From positions 1 through 64,000 of the forward strand of contig CAXTZG010000005.1 in the NCBI GenBank assembly GCA_964248625.1: a stretch of DNA of 64,000 bases. The letters are read 5' to 3'. The position numbers were made by a program, and so were the translations under genes. Under the pieces are notes generated by a model, which was not told the DNA's origin, did no database searches, and saw nothing but the letters and a program-made list of their open reading frames with translations. Of this stretch, positions 42,520-60,245 are shown piece by piece. Each line of letters begins with the position of its first letter. Position 1 is the first letter of the stretch. The stretch is from Lichenicola sp964248625 (GTDB lineage Bacteria > Pseudomonadota > Alphaproteobacteria > Acetobacterales > Acetobacteraceae).

Positions 42520-43197
42520 TCAGCGCTGCGGCGCCTGCTCGGCGGCGCGGCGGTCCTGGCTCAGCGGATCGTGCGTGAGGATCTCGCCCTTGAAGATCCA
42601 GACCTTCACGCCGCATGTGCCGTAGGTGGTCTTGGCGGTGGCGACCCCGTAATCGATGTCGGCGCGCAGCGTGTGCAGCGGCACCCGGCCCTCGCGATAC
42701 CACTCGACGCGCGCGATCTCGGCGCCGCCGAGACGGCCGCCGCAGTTGATCCGGATGCCCTGCGCGCCCAGACGCATCGCCGACTGCACTGCGCGCTTCA
42801 TCGCCCGACGGAACGCCACGCGACGCTCGAGCTGCTGGGCGATGTTCTCGGCCACCAGCTGCGCGTCGATCTCGGGCTTGCGGATCTCGACGATGTTCAG
42901 CGCCACGTCGGACTTCGCCATGCGCGCGAGGTCCTTGCGCAGCACGTCGATGTCCTGGCCCTTCTTGCCGATGACCACGCCGGGGCGGGCGGCATAGATG
43001 GTGACGCGCGGCTTCTTGGCCGGACGCTCGATCACCACCCGCGACACGCCGGCGCCCGACAACTTCTTGCGCAGGTAGGAGCGCAGCTTCAGGTCGTCAT
43101 GCAGCAGCTTGGAATAGTCGGCGCCCGCGTACCAGCGGCTGTCCCAGGTGCGATTGATGCCGAGCCGCAGCCCGATCGGATTGACCTTGTGACCCAT
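42520..43197 (-). CDS. rpsC: 30S ribosomal protein S3
   Basis: 225 residues. MGHKVNPIGLRLGINRTWDSRWYAG at the N-terminus, the KH domain (RPGVVIGKKGQDIDVLRKDL) and IEIRKPEIDAQLVAENIAQQLERRVAFRRAMKRA define S3, part of the mRNA helicase at the entry channel. The tail SQDRRAAEQAPQR is typical of alphaproteobacteria. Confidence 0.98.
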   Translation of the reverse strand: MGHKVNPIGLRLGINRTWDSRWYAGADYSKLLHDDLKLRSYLRKKLSGAGVSRVVIERPAKKPRVTIYAARPGVVIGKKGQDIDVLRKDLARMAKSDVALNIVEIRKPEIDAQLVAENIAQQLERRVAFRRAMKRAVQSAMRLGAQGIRINCGGRLGGAEIARVEWYREGRVPLHTLRADIDYGVATAKTTYGTCGVKVWIFKGEILTHDPLSQDRRAAEQAPQR

Positions 43198-43200
43198 GGA

Positions 43201-43620
43201 TCAGGCCGCCTTCTGCTCGGTGTTCTCTGGAGCCGGCGCCGTCGCCGCCTTCTCCTTCTCCGCCACCACGATCTTGAGGTGGCTGAAGAACTTCTCGATC
43301 TGCGCCGAGCGGCCACGGCCGCGGGCGTGGAAGCGACGCATCACCAGCGCCTTGCCGACCTCGGCATGCTTGACCACCAGCTGATCGACATCGAGCTGAT
43401 GGTTGTTCTCGGCGTTGGCAATGGCGCTCTCGAGCGTCTTCTTCACCTGCAGCGCGATGCGCCGCTTGCTGAAGGTCAGCGTCGCCACCGCCTTGCCGAC
43501 CGGCTGGTTGCGGATCAGGCCGGCCACCAGGTTCAGCTTGCGCGGGCTGACGCGGATGTTGCGCGTGATCGCTTGCGCCTCGGTCTCGCCGAGAGCGCGG
43601 GGAGTCTTCGGCTTGCTCAT
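43201..43620 (-). CDS. rplV: 50S ribosomal protein L22
   Basis: 139 residues. ARNIRVSPRKLNLVAGLIRNQPV-type core (here ITRNIRVSPRKLNLVAGLI) and the tunnel loop MRRFHARGRGRSAQIEKFFSHLKIVV are clear. An Ala/Glu-rich tail (KEKAATAPAPENTEQKAA) extends it. The start overlaps the rpsS stop by four bases. Confidence 0.97.
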   Translation of the reverse strand: MSKPKTPRALGETEAQAITRNIRVSPRKLNLVAGLIRNQPVGKAVATLTFSKRRIALQVKKTLESAIANAENNHQLDVDQLVVKHAEVGKALVMRRFHARGRGRSAQIEKFFSHLKIVVAEKEKAATAPAPENTEQKAA

Positions 43621-43895
43621 CCCCGCCTCGCCTTCTTGTCGGAGGAATGCCCGGTGAAGGTGCGCGTCGGCGAGAACTCGCCGAACTTGTGCCCGACCAT
43701 GTTCTCGTTGACCTGCACCGGCAGGAACTTGTGTCCGTTATAGACCCCGAACACGAGGCCCACGAACTGCGGCAGGATCGTCGAACGACGCGACCAGATC
43801 TTGATCACCTCGTTGCGGCCCGACGCGCGCGACGTCTCGGCCTTGTTCAGCAGATACCCGTCGACGAACGGGCCCTTCCAGACGGAACGTGCCAT
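43617..43895 (-). CDS. rpsS: 30S ribosomal protein S19
   Basis: 92 residues. MARSVWKGPFVDGYLLNKAE and NMVGHKFGEFSPTRTFTGHSSDKKARRG are near-invariant. Located in the 30S head, contacting S13. Confidence 0.98.
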   Translation of the reverse strand: MARSVWKGPFVDGYLLNKAETSRASGRNEVIKIWSRRSTILPQFVGLVFGVYNGHKFLPVQVNENMVGHKFGEFSPTRTFTGHSSDKKARRG

Positions 43896-43910
43896 CTCTG
43901 TTTGCCCCCT

Positions 43911-44741
43911 TTACTTGCCGGTCTTGCGGCGACGGATGATCAGGCTGTCGGTGCGCTTGTTGACGCGCGTCTTGTAGCCCTTGGTCGGCTTGCCCCACGG
44001 CGTGACCGGATGGCGACCGCCCGAGGTGCGGCCCTCGCCGCCGCCGTGCGGATGGTCGACCGGGTTCATCACCACGCCGCGGTTGTGCGGGCGACGGCCC
44101 ATCCAGCGCGCGCGACCGGCCTTGCCGATGCTCTGGTTCATGTTGTCGGGATTGGAGACCGCGCCCACTGTGGCCATGCACTCGCCGCGCACGACGCGCA
44201 GCTCGCCCGACTGCAGCTTGATCTGCGCGTAGCCGCTATCCTTGCCGACCAGCTGCGCATACGTGCCGGCCGATCGCGAGACCTTGCCGCCGGCGCCCTG
44301 CTTGAGCTCGATGTTGTGCACGATGGTGCCGACCGGGATCGCCGACAGCGGCATCGCGTTGCCCGGCTTGATGTCGACCCGGGCGCCCGCGATCACCTGG
44401 TCGCCGGCCTTGATGCGCTGCGGCGCCAGGATGTAGGCGAGCTCGCCGTCCGCGTACTTTACCAGCGCGATGAAGGCGGTGCGGTTCGGATCGTACTCCA
44501 GCCGCTCGACCGTGCCGACCACGTCGAACTTGCGACGCTTGAAGTCTACATGCCGGTAGGTCTGCTTGTGTCCGCCGCCCCGGAAGAACGAGGTGGTGCG
44601 ACCATGGTTGTTGCGGCCGCCGGTGCGGTGCTTGCCCTCGGTGAGGGTCTTGACCGGCTTGCCCTTCCACAGCTCGCTGCGGTCGATCAGCACCGTGCCG
44701 CGAAGCGACGGCGTGACGGGCTTGAAATGTCTCAATGCCAT
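43911..44741 (-). CDS. rplB: 50S ribosomal protein L2
   Basis: 276 residues. GKHRTGGRNNHGRTTSFFRGGGHKQTYRHVDFKR near the start and NPVDHPHGGGEGRTSGGRHPVTPWGKPTKGYKTR near the end, including the conserved His of the peptidyl-transferase region. Confidence 0.98.
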   Translation of the reverse strand: MALRHFKPVTPSLRGTVLIDRSELWKGKPVKTLTEGKHRTGGRNNHGRTTSFFRGGGHKQTYRHVDFKRRKFDVVGTVERLEYDPNRTAFIALVKYADGELAYILAPQRIKAGDQVIAGARVDIKPGNAMPLSAIPVGTIVHNIELKQGAGGKVSRSAGTYAQLVGKDSGYAQIKLQSGELRVVRGECMATVGAVSNPDNMNQSIGKAGRARWMGRRPHNRGVVMNPVDHPHGGGEGRTSGGRHPVTPWGKPTKGYKTRVNKRTDSLIIRRRKTGK

Positions 44742-44757
44742 CGAATTCTACCCCGCG

Positions 44758-45093
44758 TCAGGCGAGCCGGGCGGAGAGGTCGATCGACTGACCCTCCGCA
44801 AGCTGCACGAACGCCTTCTTCACGTCTGAACGAACGCCAGGACGGCCACGGAAGCGCTTGGTCTTGCCCTTCTGGATGAGCGTGTTCACGCCCAGCACCT
44901 TCACGCCGAACAGCCCCTCGACGGCGGCCTTGATCTGCGGCTTGGTGGCGTCGATCGCCACACGGAATACGACCTGGTTCTTTTCCGAAAGCGCGGTGGC
45001 CTTCTCGGTGATTACAGGTGCGCGCACGATGTCATACATCGCCTCGCGCGACAGCCGCTCGGCAGCGCGGCGGATGGCCAGGATGTTGGTCAT
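44758..45093 (-). CDS. rplW: 50S ribosomal protein L23
   Basis: 111 residues. YDIVRAPVITEKATALSEKNQVVFRVAIDATKPQIKAAVEGLFGVKVLGVNT is the L23 core, the SRP and trigger-factor docking site. The N-terminus carries 18 extra residues; an ATG inside (MYDIVRAP) would give the common length. The ATG used overlaps the rplD stop by four bases, favouring the longer form. Confidence 0.95.
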   Translation of the reverse strand: MTNILAIRRAAERLSREAMYDIVRAPVITEKATALSEKNQVVFRVAIDATKPQIKAAVEGLFGVKVLGVNTLIQKGKTKRFRGRPGVRSDVKKAFVQLAEGQSIDLSARLA

Positions 45094-45704
45094 GCCAGGC
45101 GCTCCTTCAGGCCCTCGACCCCGGCCTGGGTGATCGCCAGCACGTCGTGGTTGAGGATGTCGTAGACATTGGCGCCGACCGACGGCAGCACGTCGATCTT
45201 GGGCAGGTTGCGGGCAGCCCGCAGAAAACCCTCATCCACCGCGCCATCGACGATCAGCGCCGAACTCCAGCCCAGCACCTTGAGCTTCTTGGCCAGCTCT
45301 GCCGTCTTCGCATTGCCGGTCGCCGCGTCGAGCACGATCAGCTTGCCGTCGGCCAGCTTCTGCGACAGCGCCGAGATCAGGCCGAGCCGGCGGACCTTCT
45401 TGGGCAGGTCGTAGCCGTGGCTGCGCACCACCGGGCCATGCACAGCCCCGCCGGTACGGAACTGCGGCGCACGCAGCGAGCCCTGCCGGGCGTTGCCGGT
45501 GCCCTTCTGCTTGTACGGCTTGCGGGTGGTGCCCGAGACCTCGCCCATGCCCTTCACCTTGTGGGTGCCGGCACGGCGCTTGGCGAGCTGCCACAGCACC
45601 ACACGCGCCATGATGTCGCTGCGCGGGGTGGCTCCGAAAATCTCGTCAGGCAAGCTGGTCGAGCCAGCGCTGCCGTTGTCGAGGGTCCTGATGTCGACGT
45701 CCAT
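45090..45704 (-). CDS. rplD: 50S ribosomal protein L4
   Basis: 204 residues. RRAGTHKVKGMGEVSGTTRKPYKQKGTGNARQGSLRAPQFRTGGAVHGP is the tunnel-lining extended loop. In E. coli L4 also represses the S10 operon; no such leader structure was confirmed here. Confidence 0.98.
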   Translation of the reverse strand: MDVDIRTLDNGSAGSTSLPDEIFGATPRSDIMARVVLWQLAKRRAGTHKVKGMGEVSGTTRKPYKQKGTGNARQGSLRAPQFRTGGAVHGPVVRSHGYDLPKKVRRLGLISALSQKLADGKLIVLDAATGNAKTAELAKKLKVLGWSSALIVDGAVDEGFLRAARNLPKIDVLPSVGANVYDILNHDVLAITQAGVEGLKERLA

Positions 45705-45715
45705 TGCCCTCTTCC

Positions 45716-46417
45716 TCAGCCTGCCGCCGCGGCGGATGCATTCGCATCGGCCAATGCCGCCGGATACGGCGCGTCGGCGTGGCGAGCCTTCTTGATCGCA
45801 TCGCGCACCAGCACGAACTCGTTCTTGCCGCCCGGGATCGAGCCCCGGATCATCAGCAGGTTCTTCGCCACGTCGACCAGCGCCACCTCGAGATTGAGGG
45901 TGGTCACGCGCTCCTGGCCGAGATGGCCCGGCATCTTCTTGTTCTTGAAGGTGCGGCCCGGGTCCTGTCGGTTGCCGGTCGAGCCCAGCGAGCGGTGGCT
46001 GACCGACACGCCGTGGCTGGCCTCAAGGCCGCGGAAGTTCCAGCGCTTCATGCCGCCGGCGAATCCCTTGCCCTTGCTGGTGCCAGTCACGTCCACCTTC
46101 TGGCCGACCACGAAATGCGCGGCAGACAGGGTGGCGCCGGCTTCCAGCACCGCATCCTCAGCGACGCGGAACTCGACCAGCTTGCGCTTCGGCTCCACCT
46201 TCACCCGGGCGAAGTGGCCGCGGTTCGGCTTGGACACGTTCTTCACCTTGGGCGTGCCGATGCCCAGCTGCACGGCGGTGTAGCCGTCGCGCTCCTGGGT
46301 GCGGGCATCCACCACCTGCAGGGTGTCGAGATGCAGGACGGTGACCGGCACGTGGGTGCCGTCCTCCTTGAAGATCCGGGACATGCCCAGCTTCTTCGCG
46401 ATCAATCCGGTGCGCAT
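45716..46417 (-). CDS. rplC: 50S ribosomal protein L3
   Basis: 233 residues. MRTGLIAKKLGMSRIFKEDGTHVPVTVLHLD at the start; KGFAGGMKRWNFRGLEASHGVSVSHRSLGSTGNRQDPGRTFKNKKMPGHLG is the peptidyl-transferase loop with the Gln methylated in E. coli. The N-terminal extension above this ATG was rejected. The Ala-rich tail (AALADANASAAAAG) is lineage-specific. Confidence 0.97.
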   Translation of the reverse strand: MRTGLIAKKLGMSRIFKEDGTHVPVTVLHLDTLQVVDARTQERDGYTAVQLGIGTPKVKNVSKPNRGHFARVKVEPKRKLVEFRVAEDAVLEAGATLSAAHFVVGQKVDVTGTSKGKGFAGGMKRWNFRGLEASHGVSVSHRSLGSTGNRQDPGRTFKNKKMPGHLGQERVTTLNLEVALVDVAKNLLMIRGSIPGGKNEFVLVRDAIKKARHADAPYPAALADANASAAAAG

Positions 46418-46427
46418 CGTCTGGACC

Positions 46428-46736
46428 TTACAGCTTGATCTCGACATCCACGCCGGCGGCGAGGTCGAGCTTCATGAGGGCGTCCACGGTTTGCGGAGTC
46501 GGCTCGACGATGTCGAGCAGCCGGCGATGGGTCCGGATCTCGAACTGCTCGCGGCTCTTCTTGTCGACATGCGGCGAACGGTTCACGGTGAACTTCTCGA
46601 TATGCGTCGGCAGCGGGATAGGACCCCGAACCCGCGCACCCGTACGCTTCGCCGTGTTCACGATCTCCTTGGTGCTGTTGTCCAGCACGCGGTGATCGTA
46701 CGCCTTCAGGCGAATGCGGATGTTCTGGTTGTCCAT
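46428..46736 (-). CDS. rpsJ: 30S ribosomal protein S10
   Basis: 102 residues. NIRIRLKAYDHRVLDNSTKEIVNTAKRTGARVRGPIPLPT and RSPHVDKKSREQFEIRTHRRLLDI are universal. S10 (NusE) also serves in antitermination. 43 bases after tuf. Confidence 0.98.
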   Translation of the reverse strand: MDNQNIRIRLKAYDHRVLDNSTKEIVNTAKRTGARVRGPIPLPTHIEKFTVNRSPHVDKKSREQFEIRTHRRLLDIVEPTPQTVDALMKLDLAAGVDVEIKL

Positions 46737-46779
46737 TGTAACTCAGTCCAACTTCAGGTTCGGGGCCTCTGTCTCGGCT

Positions 46780-47970
<1,191 letters not shown>

Positions 47971-48057
47971 CGTCTGTCTCCGTTGACCCGCCGCCCATCC
48001 CTATCGGGGGCGTCGGTCGGTCGGGTTGGAAGGGTTCTAACTAGAGGGCGGCGTCGG

Positions 48058-48534
48058 TTACCAGCGATAGTGGCTGAAGGCCTTGTTCGCCTCCGCCATC
48101 CGATGCGTGTCTTCCCGCTTCTTGACCGCCGACCCGCGGTTGTTCACCGCGTCCAGCAGCTCGTTCGACAGCCGGTCCTGCATCGTGTGCTCGCCGCGCT
48201 TGCGCGAGCTGTCGATCAGCCAGCGGATCGCCAGCGCCTGGCGACGCTCGGTGCGCACCTCGACCGGCACCTGGTAGGTGGCGCCACCGACGCGGCGCGA
48301 GCGCACCTCGACAGCCGGCTTCACGTTGTCCAGCGCCTCGTGGAACATGCGCACCGGATCGGCGGCGGACCCGCCACGACGGCGCATGGACTCCAGCGCG
48401 CCATAGACGATGCTCTCGGCGGTCGACTTCTTGCCGTCATACATCAGCGCGTTCATGAAACGCGTGATGACGACGTCACCGAACTTCGGGTCGGGAAGGA
48501 TCTCGCGCTTGACGGCGCGGCGGCGGCGACTCAT
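48058..48534 (-). CDS. rpsG: 30S ribosomal protein S7
   Basis: 158 residues. MSRRRRAVKREILPDPKFGDVVITRFMNALMYDGKKSTAESIVYGALESM and KKREDTHRMAEANKAFSHYRW define S7, which nucleates head assembly and lines the E site. 14 bases after rpsL. In E. coli S7 regulates the str operon. Confidence 0.98.
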   Translation of the reverse strand: MSRRRRAVKREILPDPKFGDVVITRFMNALMYDGKKSTAESIVYGALESMRRRGGSAADPVRMFHEALDNVKPAVEVRSRRVGGATYQVPVEVRTERRQALAIRWLIDSSRKRGEHTMQDRLSNELLDAVNNRGSAVKKREDTHRMAEANKAFSHYRW

Positions 48535-48548
48535 GCCTCGTTATCCTC

Positions 48549-48920
48549 TTACTTCGGCCGCTTCGCGCCGTAGAGCGACCGGCGCTTGCGACGCTTGGCG
48601 ATGCCCTGCGTGTCGAGCACGCCGCGCAGGATGTGATAGCGCACGCCCGGAAGATCCTTCACGCGCCCGCCGCGGATCAGCACGACGCTGTGCTCCTGCA
48701 GGTTGTGACCCTCGCCGGGGATGTAGCTGACGACCTCGAAACCGTTGGTCAGGCGAACCTTGGCCACCTTGCGCAGCGCCGAGTTCGGCTTCTTCGGGGT
48801 CGTCGTGTAGACGCGCGTACAGACGCCGCGCTTCTGCGGGCAGCCCTGCAGGGCGGGAACCTTGTTGCGCTTGGGCGCAGGCTCGCGTCCCTTGGCGATC
48901 AGCTGGTTGATGGTCGGCAT
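48549..48920 (-). CDS. rpsL: 30S ribosomal protein S12
   Basis: 123 residues. MPTINQLIAKGREP, LQGCPQKRGVCTRVYTTTPKKPNSALRKVAKVRL and GGRVKDLPGVRYHILRGVLD: the two Lys positions linked to streptomycin resistance are unmutated. Decoding-centre protein. Upstream in-frame codons are leader, not protein. Confidence 0.98.
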   Translation of the reverse strand: MPTINQLIAKGREPAPKRNKVPALQGCPQKRGVCTRVYTTTPKKPNSALRKVAKVRLTNGFEVVSYIPGEGHNLQEHSVVLIRGGRVKDLPGVRYHILRGVLDTQGIAKRRKRRSLYGAKRPK

Positions 48921-49256
48921 ACGCCCTTCCCAATCCTCGGTAGCCGGCCGGCCAGCCTCCGTATCGAGGACGAACCTGCCATTCAGAACGAAAAGCCGCC
49001 GGAACGGGACGCATCCCATCCTAGCGGTGTCTTAACACGTGCGGCCTTGGCCCCCTGTGGCAACGGGGGCGGTGCCGCACGCGAGGTGCTGCATCAGGCG
49101 GCGTCCAACGTTCTGAAGAACGGGCTAGCCGAGGGGCGGATACCTACGGGCGACGGGCGACCGAGTCAAGCCGATGCGGCGCGATCGGGCGCGATTCCGC
49201 ATCGGTTCGCCGGCCTGTCCAATGATCCGGGCAGGCAGGCCCGCGAGGCATGCAGG
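48921..49256 (-). other. Untranslated leader and promoter region of the rpsL operon
   Basis: About 336 bases between the rpoC terminator and rpsL without a credible gene. It holds the promoter at 49141-49169, a GC hairpin (gccccc-tgtggcaac-gggggc, near 49049-49071) and an approximately 220-base leader that may carry str-operon regulation. No conserved motif beyond this was recognised. Confidence 0.6.
49141..49169 (-). promoter_or_regulatory. Housekeeping promoter for the rpsL (str-S10) operon
   Basis: Minus-strand TTGACT (49169-49164), 17-base spacer, TAGGTA (49146-49141), located just after the rpoC terminator and upstream of rpsL, where a promoter is expected. Confidence 0.6.
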
Positions 49257-49288
49257 AAAAGGGCCGGTCAGGTTTCCCCGGCCGGCCC
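49257..49288 (-). terminator. Terminator after rpoC
   Basis: On the minus strand gggccgg and ccggccc pair over 7 bp around a 14-base loop with a further GG-CC pairing, followed by TTTT. It starts about 40 bases after the rpoC stop and separates the rpoBC and rpsL transcription units. Confidence 0.75.
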
Positions 49289-49328
49289 AAAGGTTCTTCG
49301 ATGATGCCGAACCGGCTCGGCGGCGGGA

Positions 49329-53525
<4,197 letters not shown>

Positions 53526-53596
53526 GCGCCGATACCCCTCACGAAGGGAGGCCGACGGCACGGGGCCGCCGGCAAACCATTAAGAATGAAGAAGCA

Positions 53597-53701
53597 GGCC
53601 ATGGGCTCCGCCCCTGAACCCCGCCAAAGGCTCGCCTTTGGAATCCACTAACTGGATTCTCAAGGCGAGCCTTGAGCGGGTCCAGGGCAGCGCCCTGGCC
53701 T

Positions 53702-53702
<1 letters not shown>
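53597..53702 (-). repeat. Intergenic palindromic element, long (cloverleaf) form, copy B
   Basis: On the minus strand it reads aaggccagggcgctgccc and tggacccgctcaaggc as in copy A at 3867, then hairpins ctcaaggc-ga-gccttgag (53659-53676), aatcca-ctaac-tggatt (53642-53658) and ccaaaggc-tc-gcctttgg (53624-53641), and closes with the complementary outer arm. It touches the rpoB stop codon and fills most of the 176-base rpoB-rpoC gap. Confidence 0.82.
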
Positions 53703-57874
<4,172 letters not shown>

Positions 57875-58211
57875 CGTGTATCCTGCCCCGTCGCATGCCG
57901 GCCGCCGGCGCTGTGCGGACGATGGGGACATGCCAGACTGCGGCATCCACGATCGCCCGACCGAACCTTCGGCCAGGAATTCCGTTCGCGACCCGGCGAA
58001 ACCGGGTCCTTGCCTGTCCCGATGCGCGCCAGCGCATCGCAGCCAGGCTTCATCATCGTCGCAGGCGTCCGACCGCTCCGGAGCGATCCGGGGGTCGAGG
58101 CGCCGGCACGGCCAAAGGGGCGGGCCCCATCGCTGGTTCCCACCCTTCCGTCCTACGCATCAGCCGGTCCGACGGATCTGCATCCGCCGGACCGCACCAT
58201 CATCAGGAAGC
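57875..58211 (-). promoter_or_regulatory. rplL-rpoB intergenic region with serial hairpins
   Basis: A 337-base gap without a gene. It holds four inverted repeats: a 12-bp stem with one mismatch at 58165-58194, cgctccggagcg at 58074-58085, an 8-bp stem at 58020-58039 and acccgg/ccgggt at 57991-58007. In E. coli the equivalent gap has an attenuator and an RNase III site that set the L12-to-polymerase ratio; a similar role is inferred for these hairpins. Confidence 0.55.
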
Positions 58212-58592
58212 CTACTTGATCTCGACAGAGGCACCCTGCTCTTCCAGCATCTTCTTGAACTTGGCGGCGTCTTCCTTGTTGACGCCTTCCTTCACCGGCT
58301 TCGGCGCGCCCTCAACCAGATCCTTGGCTTCCTTGAGGCCCAAACCGGTGATGGTGCGGACCTCCTTGATGACGTTGATCTTCTTCTCGCCGGTCTTGGC
58401 GAGAATGACGGTGAACTCGGTCTGCTCCTCGACCGGGGCGGCTGCAGCGCCACCGCCAGCCGGAGCCGCGGCAGCGGCAACCGGAGCGGCTGCGGAGACG
58501 CCCCACTTCTCCTCGAGGAGCTTCGACAGCTCGGCAGCCTCGAGAACCGTCAGGGTGGACAGCTCGTCAACAAGCTTGGTCAGATCGGCCAT
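58212..58592 (-). CDS. rplL: 50S ribosomal protein L7/L12
   Basis: 126 residues. N-terminal dimerisation domain LTKLVDELSTLTVLEAAELSKLLEEKWGV, an Ala/Pro/Gly hinge, and C-terminal domain EFTVILAKTGEKKINVIKEVRTITGLGLKEAKDLVEGAPK that recruits translation GTPases. Multi-copy stalk protein, after rplJ. Confidence 0.98.
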   Translation of the reverse strand: MADLTKLVDELSTLTVLEAAELSKLLEEKWGVSAAAPVAAAAAPAGGGAAAAPVEEQTEFTVILAKTGEKKINVIKEVRTITGLGLKEAKDLVEGAPKPVKEGVNKEDAAKFKKMLEEQGASVEIK

Positions 58593-58681
58593 GATTGATG
58601 TTCCTGATATAAACGCTGTGTGGTTGCATGCAAGTCCGGTTCCCGGACCCGCGATCACTTTGCAGGTGGCGGCGACCGCCC

Positions 58682-59230
58682 CTAGGCGGCCTCGACCTCG
58701 ACCTCGGCTCCCGCCTCGGCCTCGTCCTTGCTGGCGTAAGCCCCGAAGACCCGAGCAAGCTGTGCGGCCGGCGCCTGGAGGATGCCTGCGATACGCGTGG
58801 CCGGTGTGGAGATGAGCCCCACCAGCTGCGCGCGAAGCACGTCCAGCGACGGCAGCTCGGCCAGCGCCTTGACACCATCCGCATCGAGCGTCTGTTTGCC
58901 GAGCGCCCCGCCGAGAATGACGAGCTTGTCGTTGGTCTTGGCGAACTCGACGGCCACCTTGGCCACCGCCACCGGGTCGTGCGCCCACGCGAGCGCGGTC
59001 GGTCCCTTCAGCATGGGCATGATGCCGTCGAATCGGGTCCCATCCAAAGCGAGGGTGGCCAGCCGGTTCTTCGCGACCTTGAAGGTCGCACCCGCCTGGC
59101 GCATCCGGCTGCGCAGCACCGTCACCTGGGCGACCGTCATCCCGTCATTGCGGGTGACGACGACCATGGACGTTTCTGCGAACACGGCGGCAAGCGAGGA
59201 AACGAACTCCTGCTTCTCCGTACGGTCCAA
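58682..59230 (-). CDS. rplJ: 50S ribosomal protein L10 (TTG start)
   Basis: 182 residues. MDRTEKQEFVSSLAAVFAETSMVVVTRNDGMTVAQVTVLRSRMRQAG and FKVAKNRL match L10; a C-terminal helix with acidic end (EAGAEVEVEAA) binds L7/L12 dimers. TTG start with GGAG seven bases upstream. Confidence 0.96.
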   Translation of the reverse strand: MDRTEKQEFVSSLAAVFAETSMVVVTRNDGMTVAQVTVLRSRMRQAGATFKVAKNRLATLALDGTRFDGIMPMLKGPTALAWAHDPVAVAKVAVEFAKTNDKLVILGGALGKQTLDADGVKALAELPSLDVLRAQLVGLISTPATRIAGILQAPAAQLARVFGAYASKDEAEAGAEVEVEAA

Positions 59231-59545
59231 ATCCCGTCTCCGTCTCGGGCCCGGCAGGCAACGACCTGCAGGACCGGGTTACCCTGAGACCGGTCGCGCG
59301 AGCGCCAACCGGTCCGGTTCGCCTGTCCTCAAGTCGGAACCGCCAGCATGATCGGCCACGAGGTGGCACCGCATCCAGCGTTTCCCGTCTCCTGCGCGCG
59401 GACCCGGGGATCCATTACGGCAGCCCCGTCGGAACGGGGCCGCCACGTGCAGTCTTGGACAGGTTCGGAAAAGCAGGCCCGTTGGGGCCGCTCCCCTGGT
59501 CACCGGCGCGTCGCCTCCCGCAGGAGGCGGCGCCGGCGCATCTGT
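59231..59545 (-). promoter_or_regulatory. rplA-rplJ intergenic region, likely L10 autoregulatory leader
   Basis: 315 bases without a gene. Two strong hairpins are visible: ggcgc-gt-cgcctcc/ggaggcg-gcgcc at 59505-59534, right after the rplA stop and possibly an attenuator, and ggc-a-gccccgt/acggggc-c-gcc at 59419-59444. This is where the L10(L12)4 binding leader lies in other bacteria; the kink-turn was not confirmed by eye. Confidence 0.5.
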
Positions 59546-60241
59546 TTAGCCGGCGGTGAAGGAGGCGACGTCCACCTTCACGCCCGGGCCCATGGTCGAG
59601 GACAGCGCCGCCTTCTGCAGGTAGGTGCCCTTGGCGCCGGTCGGCTTGGCCTTCTGGATCGCGTCCACCAGGGCGCGGATGTTCTGCGCGAGCTTGTCCT
59701 CGTCGAACGAGGCCTTGCCGATGCCGGCATGGATCAGTCCGGCCTTTTCGGCGCGGAACTCGACCTGGCCCGACTTGGCGGCCGAGACCGCGCCCTTCAC
59801 GTCCATGGTGACGGTGCCGAGCTTGGGGTTCGGCATCAGGCCGCGCGGGCCCAGGATCTTGCCCAGCCGGCCGACCAGCGCCATCATGTCCGGCGTCGCG
59901 ATGCAGCGATCGAAGGCGAGCTCGCCCGCCTGCACCTTCTCCGCCAGGTCATCGGCGCCCACCACGTCGGCGCCGGCATCCAGCGCCTCCTGGGCCTTCG
60001 GGCCGCGCGCGAACACCGCCACCCGCAGGGTCTTGCCGGTGCCGTTCGGCAGGCTCAGCAGGCCGCGCACCATCTGGTCGGCATGACGCGGATCGATGCC
60101 GAGCCCCAGGGTGAGCTCGACGGTCTCGTCGAACTTGGCGGTCGCGTTGCCCTTCACCAGCGTGATCGCCTCGGCGATGCTGTAGGCCTTGTTGCTCTCG
60201 ACCTTGGCGGCCGCGGCGGCCAGGCGCTTGTTCTTGGCCAT
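59546..60241 (-). CDS. rplA: 50S ribosomal protein L1
   Basis: 231 residues. MAKNKRLAAAAAKV, AVFARGPKAQEALDAGADVVGADDLAEKVQAGELAFDRCIATPDMMALVGRLGKILGPRGLMPNPKLGTVT and GKASFDEDKLAQNI are characteristic of the L1 stalk protein. Four bases after rplK; codons above the ATG belong to the rplK frame region. Confidence 0.98.
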   Translation of the reverse strand: MAKNKRLAAAAAKVESNKAYSIAEAITLVKGNATAKFDETVELTLGLGIDPRHADQMVRGLLSLPNGTGKTLRVAVFARGPKAQEALDAGADVVGADDLAEKVQAGELAFDRCIATPDMMALVGRLGKILGPRGLMPNPKLGTVTMDVKGAVSAAKSGQVEFRAEKAGLIHAGIGKASFDEDKLAQNIRALVDAIQKAKPTGAKGTYLQKAALSSTMGPGVKVDVASFTAG

Positions 60242-60245
60242 CGTT

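Noticed and set aside
48549..49019. N-terminally extended S12 of 156 residues
   Set aside because: The added 33 residues are unrelated to S12, and the canonical MPTINQ start is present at 48920.
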